Source: Actinomycetota bacterium (GTDB taxonomy: Bacteria > Actinomycetota > Acidimicrobiia > Acidimicrobiales > SZUA-35). Taken from it: a stretch of DNA of 5,581 bases. The DNA lies in contig JAQCHM010000236.1 in NCBI GenBank assembly GCA_027730885.1, positions 1 through 5,581 of the forward strand, given 5' to 3'. The translations under genes and the position numbers were made by a program. The notes under the pieces are model-generated. The model saw only the letters and a list, made by a program, of their open reading frames with translations, was not told the origin of the DNA and ran no database searches. Of this stretch, positions 1-5,581 are shown one piece after another (the first letter of the stretch is position 1; every line of letters starts with the position of its first letter).

Positions 1-32
1 CTGCCGTCATTTCTGACGCGCCCGTCCGGCAG
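1..32 (-). terminator. Weak inverted repeat downstream of the beta-oxidation gene, possible terminator
   Basis: CTGCCG at 1-6 pairs with CGGCAG at 27-32, and GACG at 15-18 pairs with CGTC at 23-26. This gives an interrupted stem of 10 pairs with an 8-base bulge (7-14) and a 4-base loop. It lies about 20 bases past the stop codon of the leftward gene. No run of T follows on either strand, so a classical intrinsic terminator is not shown. The rest of 1-49 holds nothing recognisable. Confidence 0.2.
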
Positions 33-49
33 AACGGGGTTGGAGGGGG

Positions 50-2140
<2,091 letters not shown>

Positions 2141-2192
2141 CCGCACAGTCAAGCAGCTCCCCGCCGGTCCGCGCGGCGTACCCTGTCGATCC
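2141..2192. promoter_or_regulatory. Divergent intergenic region between the beta-oxidation gene and the phosphatase gene
   Basis: This 52-bp gap must hold the promoter of the rightward phosphatase gene and at least part of that of the leftward gene. On the leftward strand GGAG (2160-2157) is the only SD-like element. It is 16 bases from the ATG at 2140 and 10 bases from the in-frame GTG at 2146. No convincing -10 box was found for the leftward gene. I see no operator palindrome. Confidence 0.5.
2179..2184 (+). promoter_or_regulatory. TANNNT -10 box placed for a leaderless phosphatase transcript
   Basis: TACCCT ends 8 bases before the GTG at 2193. Actinobacterial leaderless genes commonly have TANNNT 6-8 bases before a start codon that is also the transcription start. 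No SD precedes this GTG and no -35 hexamer is recognisable, so the call rests on spacing and hexamer alone. Confidence 0.45.
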
Positions 2193-2714
2193 GTGAAGCC
2201 ATTCGGTCCTCGCTCACTCGACGGCGGTCTCGACCCGGTCCCGGTGGACGGTCGCGGCACGCTCTGGTTGTGTGGCAAGCATGTCGTCGGACCGGACCCC
2301 GACGCGGCGCTCGTGAGAGCCGCCGGGTCGGGGCTGATCGTCTGCCTCAACGAGCGACACGAGATCGACGACCGCTATCCCGGTTACGTCCGGTGGCTGC
2401 GCTCTGAGGAGCGACGCGGGCTGTGGCACCCGATCCCTGATCTCCATGCGCCGACCGTCGAGGAGATCACGCCGGTCGTCGATCGCATCGTCGAAGCCCT
2501 GCCCCACGGCGTCATCATCCACTGCGGGGCCGGCATCGGCCGCGCCCCTACGGTGGCCATCTGCACGCTGATCCGGGTGGGCTACCAACTCGACGAGGCC
2601 CTGACCCTCGTCGCCGACCGCCGTCCCATGGCAGGCCCCGAGAGCGGCGCGCAGCGAACTCTTGTCGAGGACTTCGCCGACTCCTTCCCCCGAACCTCGT
2701 CCCGACCTTCGTAG
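2193..2714 (+). CDS. Small cysteine-dependent phosphatase, dual-specificity/tyrosine phosphatase-like
   Basis: This 173-residue soluble protein has the PTP-type P-loop HCGAGIGRA (110-118). Cys111 is the predicted nucleophile and Arg117 the phosphate-binding arginine, fitting HCx5R. The likely general acid is Asp83 in the loop HPIPDLHAPT (79-88), at the usual distance before the P-loop. The N-terminal part (LWLCGKHVVGPDPDAAL, 24-40) resembles the opening beta strands of bacterial DSP-like enzymes. The residue after the P-loop arginine is usually Ser or Thr; here it is Ala118. The substrate cannot be told from sequence and could be a phosphoprotein, a phosphosugar or glucan, or another phosphomonoester. 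There is no signal peptide or membrane segment. GTG at 2193 was chosen because upstream starts would run antisense into the beta-oxidation gene and add residues unlike the family, and because a TANNNT box sits 8 bases before it. The acetyltransferase gene follows 9 bp downstream. Confidence 0.85.
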   Translation: MKPFGPRSLDGGLDPVPVDGRGTLWLCGKHVVGPDPDAALVRAAGSGLIVCLNERHEIDDRYPGYVRWLRSEERRGLWHPIPDLHAPTVEEITPVVDRIVEALPHGVIIHCGAGIGRAPTVAICTLIRVGYQLDEALTLVADRRPMAGPESGAQRTLVEDFADSFPRTSSRPS

Positions 2715-2717
2715 AAT
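2712..2717 (+). promoter_or_regulatory. TANNNT -10 box for the acetyltransferase gene, containing the phosphatase stop codon
   Basis: TAGAAT ends 6 bases before the GTG at 2724, the spacing expected of a leaderless actinobacterial promoter. Its first three bases are the TAG stop codon of the phosphatase gene. No SD is visible before the GTG, which would favour a separate leaderless transcript over simple read-through translation. No -35 element is recognisable. Confidence 0.5.
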
Positions 2718-2723
2718 CACGGG

Positions 2724-3482
2724 GTGATCGATGTCGAGCGGTATCTGCGTCGGATCGGGCTGACGGACGCGGTGGCGGTCGATCGCGATGGGCTCGAGAC
2801 CCTGCAACGGGCCCATCTGACCGCGGTGCCGTTCGAGAACCTGCGCGTCGCGGCCCGGGTCGGCGTCAGGACCGACCTGGCATGGTCGTACTCCAAAGTG
2901 GTCGAGCAGGGTCGAGGCGGTTGGTGTTTCGAGCTGAACGGTGCGTTCGGTGCGCTGCTCGAAGCGTTGGGCTTCGAGGTGATCCGCATCGGCGCGGCCG
3001 TGCAACTGAACGGGCCGACCGAGGTGATCGACCACCTGACGCTGGAAGTCGTACTCGATCAGCCGTACCTGGTCGACGTCGGGTTCGGCGAAAGTTTCTG
3101 CCGACCGCTGGCCCTGAACACGCGGGGCCCTCAGGACGGCGGCATCGGCGAGTTCGAGTTCACGCCAAGCCCTCGGGGCACGACCTTGGCGCGCCTCGTG
3201 GAGGGCGTTCCCGAGGCACAGTTCCGGTTCAAGCGGGTGGCGTTGGACCTGAAAGACTTCGAACCAGCATCGCAGCACCTGCAGACCGACGAGAACGGCT
3301 TCTGGGTCCAGAAGCCATTCGCCACTCGGTTGCTGGGCGAGGGCGGTGATCGAGTGACCTTGCTGAAGGACCGGTTGAAGATCTTGCGCGACGGCGTGAC
3401 CGAGGAAACCCCGGTCGGTCAGGCGGAATGGCCTTCGGTGTTGCTGGAATGGTTCGAGTTGAGCCCGGTGGCCAGCACCTGA
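2724..3482 (+). CDS. nat: Arylamine N-acetyltransferase (NAT)
   Basis: This 252-residue cytosolic enzyme is predicted to move an acetyl (or other short acyl) group from CoA to arylamines or hydrazines by a ping-pong mechanism. The family triad is present: Cys68 in RGGWCFELN (64-72), His104 in DHLTLEVV (103-110) and Asp118 in LVDVGFG (116-122). The conserved VPFENL (35-40) and the N-terminal YLRRIG (7-12) also match. The C-terminal third (QKPFATRLL, then VTLLKDRLKIL) aligns with the third NAT domain. The protein therefore looks complete, although somewhat shorter than the usual 270-290 residues. The start is GTG at 2724, since the family N-terminus begins within a few residues of it. No SD is seen, but a TAGAAT box lies 6 bases upstream. 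The phosphatase gene ends 9 bp before, so the two may also be co-transcribed. The last 64 bp overlap the end of the opposing helicase gene. In mycobacteria NAT sits with sterol-catabolism genes; no such neighbour is visible here. Confidence 0.95.
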   Translation: MIDVERYLRRIGLTDAVAVDRDGLETLQRAHLTAVPFENLRVAARVGVRTDLAWSYSKVVEQGRGGWCFELNGAFGALLEALGFEVIRIGAAVQLNGPTEVIDHLTLEVVLDQPYLVDVGFGESFCRPLALNTRGPQDGGIGEFEFTPSPRGTTLARLVEGVPEAQFRFKRVALDLKDFEPASQHLQTDENGFWVQKPFATRLLGEGGDRVTLLKDRLKILRDGVTEETPVGQAEWPSVLLEWFELSPVAST

Positions 3483-4291
3483 GGAAGCGGACCGCAGTGA
3501 AGGACGGTGAGTCGGTCGGTCGAGCGCGTCAGCGCGACGTAGAGGAGGCTGAGGCCCCGCGGTCGAGCCAGGAACGCGGCCGGCTCGACCAACACGACAT
3601 GGTCGAACTCGAGGCCCTTCGACTGCCAGGGCGTGAGCCATTGCACCTTCGCCTCGCCCGGTAGGCCCGCGGCCACGAGATCGAAGTCGCTCGGGTCGAC
3701 GGCGATGACCGCGACCCGTCGAGCGCTTCCTTCGTGGGATCGAGCGATCTGGGTCAGTGCATCGGCAAGTCCGACGCCGAGATCGGCGACCTTGCGGACC
3801 TCGGGAGCGTGGCCGGTGGACCGAATGGCTCGGGAGGGTTCGAGATCGGGGGCCAGGTCGGCCAGGACGGAGGAGGCGACGTCGTTGATCTCCGCCGGCG
3901 ATCGGTAGTTGACGGTCAGCTCTCTGTAGGCGAAGTCCTTGACGGTGGCGGGGAGGTGGTCTCGCCACGACCCGGGCTCGCCGGTCGAGCACTGTGCGAG
4001 GTCACCGACCACGGTCATCGACAAGCTTCGGGCGCGTCGGGCGATCATCCGCCATTGCATTGGAGTCAGGTCTTGGGCCTCGTCGACGATCACGTGCCCA
4101 AACCGCCACGACCGCTGACCGATCGCGAGCTGGGCGACCGATGCGCCGCGGTCCACCAGCGAGTCGGGGTCCTCGATGTGCAGCTCGCCGATCGGGGATC
4201 CATCGCTCTCGAAGGCGAAGCCGTCGACCGGTTCGAGGCCGGCCGCCCGGTCATCGGCCGCGCCGAATCCGAATCCGGGTTGGTCACTCAT
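3419..4291 (-). CDS. helR: HelD/HelR-type RNA polymerase-associated ATPase, C-terminal part of a split gene
   Basis: This frame encodes 290 residues that carry the second half of a superfamily 1 (UvrD-like) motor of the HelD/HelR class. In order: Walker B box HVIVDEAQDLTPMQWRM (66-82), motif III TVVGDLAQ (93-100), motif IV ELTVNYRSP (124-132), motif V VQWLTPWQSKGLEFDHVVL (216-234) and motif VI LYVALTRSTDRLTV (250-263). There is no Walker A, which lies in the neighbouring upstream frame. The protein cannot act as an ATPase alone but could pair with that part. ATG at 4291 overlaps the upstream stop codon (ATGAGTGA), and GAGG lies 9 bases before it, so coupled translation is plausible. Frame-open sequence further upstream is Ser/Thr/Arg-rich and unlike the family. 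HelD/HelR proteins release stalled or rifamycin-bound RNA polymerase in actinobacteria. The C-terminus overlaps the acetyltransferase gene on the other strand. Confidence 0.85.
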   Translation of the reverse strand: MSDQPGFGFGAADDRAAGLEPVDGFAFESDGSPIGELHIEDPDSLVDRGASVAQLAIGQRSWRFGHVIVDEAQDLTPMQWRMIARRARSLSMTVVGDLAQCSTGEPGSWRDHLPATVKDFAYRELTVNYRSPAEINDVASSVLADLAPDLEPSRAIRSTGHAPEVRKVADLGVGLADALTQIARSHEGSARRVAVIAVDPSDFDLVAAGLPGEAKVQWLTPWQSKGLEFDHVVLVEPAAFLARPRGLSLLYVALTRSTDRLTVLHCGPLPQVLATGLNSNHSSNTEGHSA

Positions 4292-5581
4292 CCTCGTCGT
4301 CCTCGTCGTCCTCTTCGCGGTACGGCGGGAGGGTCTCATCGGGGTCGTCGTAGCTGCCGAGGAAGGTGGACAGCTCGTCCTCGTCGAGATCCTCGAGGAA
4401 GGCGACCTCGTACGTCTCGAGCTCTCGCTCGGCTGCGTCGAGGTCGATCTCGTCGTCGTCACCGGCGGTTGCCGACGGGCTGCCGGCCGGCGGGGTCTGT
4501 TCGGCCATCTCGAACTCGTCGGCCTCGTCGCGTTCGAGGTCCCGAGGGTCGAAGAGGTTCACGTCGGGCCCGCTGAGCAGGTGGAGCAGTTCGTCGAGCA
4601 ACGGGATGTCGGCCTCACTCCATCGGATGCCGTCGAGTTCAGCCTCGGGTGTCCGCTTCCGGTGCAAAGAATCGACCTCGGCCCGCGCGACCCCGAGTCC
4701 GCCGGCGGCCGAACGCAGAAGTGCCCGGCCGCCCAGCAGATCGTTGAGCGCCTGCTCGGGGCTGAGATTGGGCCAGTGGCGGAGTAGAAAATGCTTGACG
4801 TCCCGGGAATCGCTGAAGGTGGCGACCGCGTCGTCGGTGTTGGGGAACGCGGGGTCGTAGACCTGCGCGGCCAAAGCCTCGATCACGAGCTCTCGAAGCG
4901 CCGCTGCTCCTTCGTTGTGGGTACGGTGCCCCTGAGCTTGTTTGAACAGACGGGCCATCTCGGTGCTGGTGAGCACGACTCGGCGAGACCCATACCAGAC
5001 GGTCAGCGGGTCCTTCGGCTGACGCTGTCGATCGGTCACCGCCCGAGCCAACATTTTGGCCATCGACGCCCGGCCCTTGATCGCCGCCACCGCCGGAGTG
5101 TCGGTGAGGCCCAGCAACACACCGGGGAACAGCTTGGCCGCGGTCACCGAAATGACGCCGGCCTCGCCCAGCGACGGCAGTACATCACGGATGTAGCGAA
5201 GGAACTCGGTTGTCGGTCCGACGATCAGGACGCCGGTGTCGCTGAGGTTCGCCCGCTGCTCGTAGAGCAGGTAGGCGGCCCGGTGCAGCGCAACCACGGT
5301 CTTGCCTGTTCCCGGCCCGCCCTGCACGACCAGCGGGCCGGTGGCCGGCGCCCGGATCACGGCGTCCTGCTCGGCTTGGATGGTGGCTACGACCGACCGC
5401 ATCTGGTCGTTCGTCGGCGCAGACACCGACGCCAACAGGGCAGCCTCTCCCCGCAGCGATGTCCCCGCCTCGAGGCTGTCGAGGTCGAAGATCTCGTCGG
5501 AGTAGGCCTCGAGCTGGTTGGCGTTGCTGGTGATGCCATCGCCGTAGTGGAACTGGCGGCGCTGGCGGACGGACAGTCGAT
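4284..5581 (-). CDS. helR: HelD/HelR-type RNA polymerase-associated ATPase, N-terminal part of a split gene (5' end outside the window)
   Basis: The frame is open from the window edge (first full codon at 5579) to a TGA at 4286-4284, giving 431 visible residues. Walker A is GGPGTGKT (87-94), preceded by the Q-motif-like ATIQAEQDAVIRAP (65-78) and followed by VALHRAAYLLY (96-106) and VGPTTEFLRYI (120-130). LFPGV and RAVTDRQ are also typical of HelR. Residues about 180-330 would form the HelD-specific clamp-contacting region. The last 93 residues are strongly acidic (about 40 Asp/Glu) and end in EEDDEDDEDE. In solved mycobacterial HelD-polymerase complexes, an acidic primary-channel loop occupies this place between the two halves of the first motor domain, so the acidic tail is probably that loop (inference). 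The DEAQ box and later motifs lie in the overlapping next frame. The TTG at 5435 is not the start: conserved sequence (GEAALLASVSAP) runs through it. The true start is beyond the edge, perhaps 100 or more residues upstream. Confidence 0.88.
   Translation of the reverse strand, partial: RLSVRQRRQFHYGDGITSNANQLEAYSDEIFDLDSLEAGTSLRGEAALLASVSAPTNDQMRSVVATIQAEQDAVIRAPATGPLVVQGGPGTGKTVVALHRAAYLLYEQRANLSDTGVLIVGPTTEFLRYIRDVLPSLGEAGVISVTAAKLFPGVLLGLTDTPAVAAIKGRASMAKMLARAVTDRQRQPKDPLTVWYGSRRVVLTSTEMARLFKQAQGHRTHNEGAAALRELVIEALAAQVYDPAFPNTDDAVATFSDSRDVKHFLLRHWPNLSPEQALNDLLGGRALLRSAAGGLGVARAEVDSLHRKRTPEAELDGIRWSEADIPLLDELLHLLSGPDVNLFDPRDLERDEADEFEMAEQTPPAGSPSATAGDDDEIDLDAAERELETYEVAFLEDLDEDELSTFLGSYDDPDETLPPYREEDDEDDEDE
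4287..4313 (-). repeat. 9-bp tandem repeat encoding an Asp/Glu run
   Basis: On the leftward strand GAGGACGAC occurs at 4313-4305 and again at 4304-4296. A diverged third copy, GAGGATGAG, lies at 4295-4287. It encodes the acidic end (EDDEDDEDE) of the N-terminal helicase part. Slippage by a whole unit would keep the frame, so the repeat does not by itself explain the frame change that follows. Confidence 0.75.
4301..4304 (-). promoter_or_regulatory. SD-like GAGG for the second helicase frame, inside the acidic codon repeat
   Basis: GAGG at 4304-4301 is followed by 9 bases and then the ATG at 4291. A second GAGG directly abuts the ATG and is too close to act. The match could be a by-product of Glu-Asp codons (GAG GAC), but its spacing is suitable for re-initiation. 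Confidence 0.4.

Noticed and set aside
2147..2152. TTGACT on the minus strand as a -35 box for the beta-oxidation gene
   Set aside because: It lies 6 bases before the ATG, and no -10 hexamer occurs at the proper distance, which would in any case fall inside the coding region.
2141..2350. A longer N-terminus (70 extra residues) for the beta-oxidation enzyme
   Set aside because: The extra residues lack crotonase similarity and would run through the divergent phosphatase gene and its promoter.
2214..3992. A 592-codon open frame on the minus strand across the phosphatase, the acetyltransferase and part of the helicase
   Set aside because: It is rich in Arg, Pro and Gly, has no motifs, and overlaps three well-supported genes.
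4282..4289. An RF2-like programmed +1 frameshift at GAG TGA C
   Set aside because: The shift direction (+1) and the weak TGAC stop context fit. However, the preceding GAG codon is not a slippery site like CTT, and no stimulating SD at the RF2-like distance was seen. Coupled re-initiation at the overlapping ATG is simpler.
3734..4576. A 280-codon plus-strand open frame antisense to the helicase
   Set aside because: It ends in an Arg-rich stretch complementary to the helicase coding sequence. The opposite strand carries clear SF1 motifs.
5433..5435. TTG as the start codon of the N-terminal helicase part
   Set aside because: The frame is open to the window edge, and residues upstream of the TTG (including GEAAL) continue the HelD/HelR pattern. 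The gene is cut by the window, not started here.

Overview
The window is high-GC DNA of the kind found in actinobacteria. GTG starts, weak or absent Shine-Dalgarno (SD) sequences and TANNNT boxes a few bases before start codons fit that phylum. The helicase at the right end belongs to the actinobacterial HelD/HelR class. A lineage such as Acidimicrobiia is possible, but this is inference from style and not proven by any marker.

Layout, left to right. Positions 1-49 hold only a weak inverted repeat. A leftward gene (50-2140) encodes a bifunctional enoyl-CoA hydratase / 3-hydroxyacyl-CoA dehydrogenase of fatty acid beta-oxidation. A 52-bp divergent intergenic region follows. Two rightward genes come next, 9 bp apart: a small cysteine-based (DSP/PTP-like) phosphatase (2193-2714) and an arylamine N-acetyltransferase (2724-3482). 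Each has a TANNNT box 6-8 bases before its GTG, as expected for leaderless transcripts. The rest of the window reads leftward and encodes a HelD/HelR-type RNA polymerase-associated ATPase split into two reading frames. The upstream, N-terminal part (4284-5581, running off the right edge) carries Walker A and a long acidic region. The downstream, C-terminal part (3419-4291) carries the DEAQ box and the remaining helicase motifs. The two overlap by 8 bases (ATGAGTGA). The C-terminal part overlaps the acetyltransferase gene tail to tail by 64 bp.

The genes do not form one obvious pathway. The beta-oxidation enzyme and the acetyltransferase are both acyl-CoA enzymes, but they are transcribed divergently and no functional link is shown. 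The most interesting feature is the split HelR. All its helicase motifs are intact across the two frames, and the break falls at an acidic stretch that, by position, corresponds to the loop HelD proteins insert into the RNA polymerase primary channel. It could be a true two-subunit HelR made by translational coupling, a frameshifted gene, or a sequencing indel.
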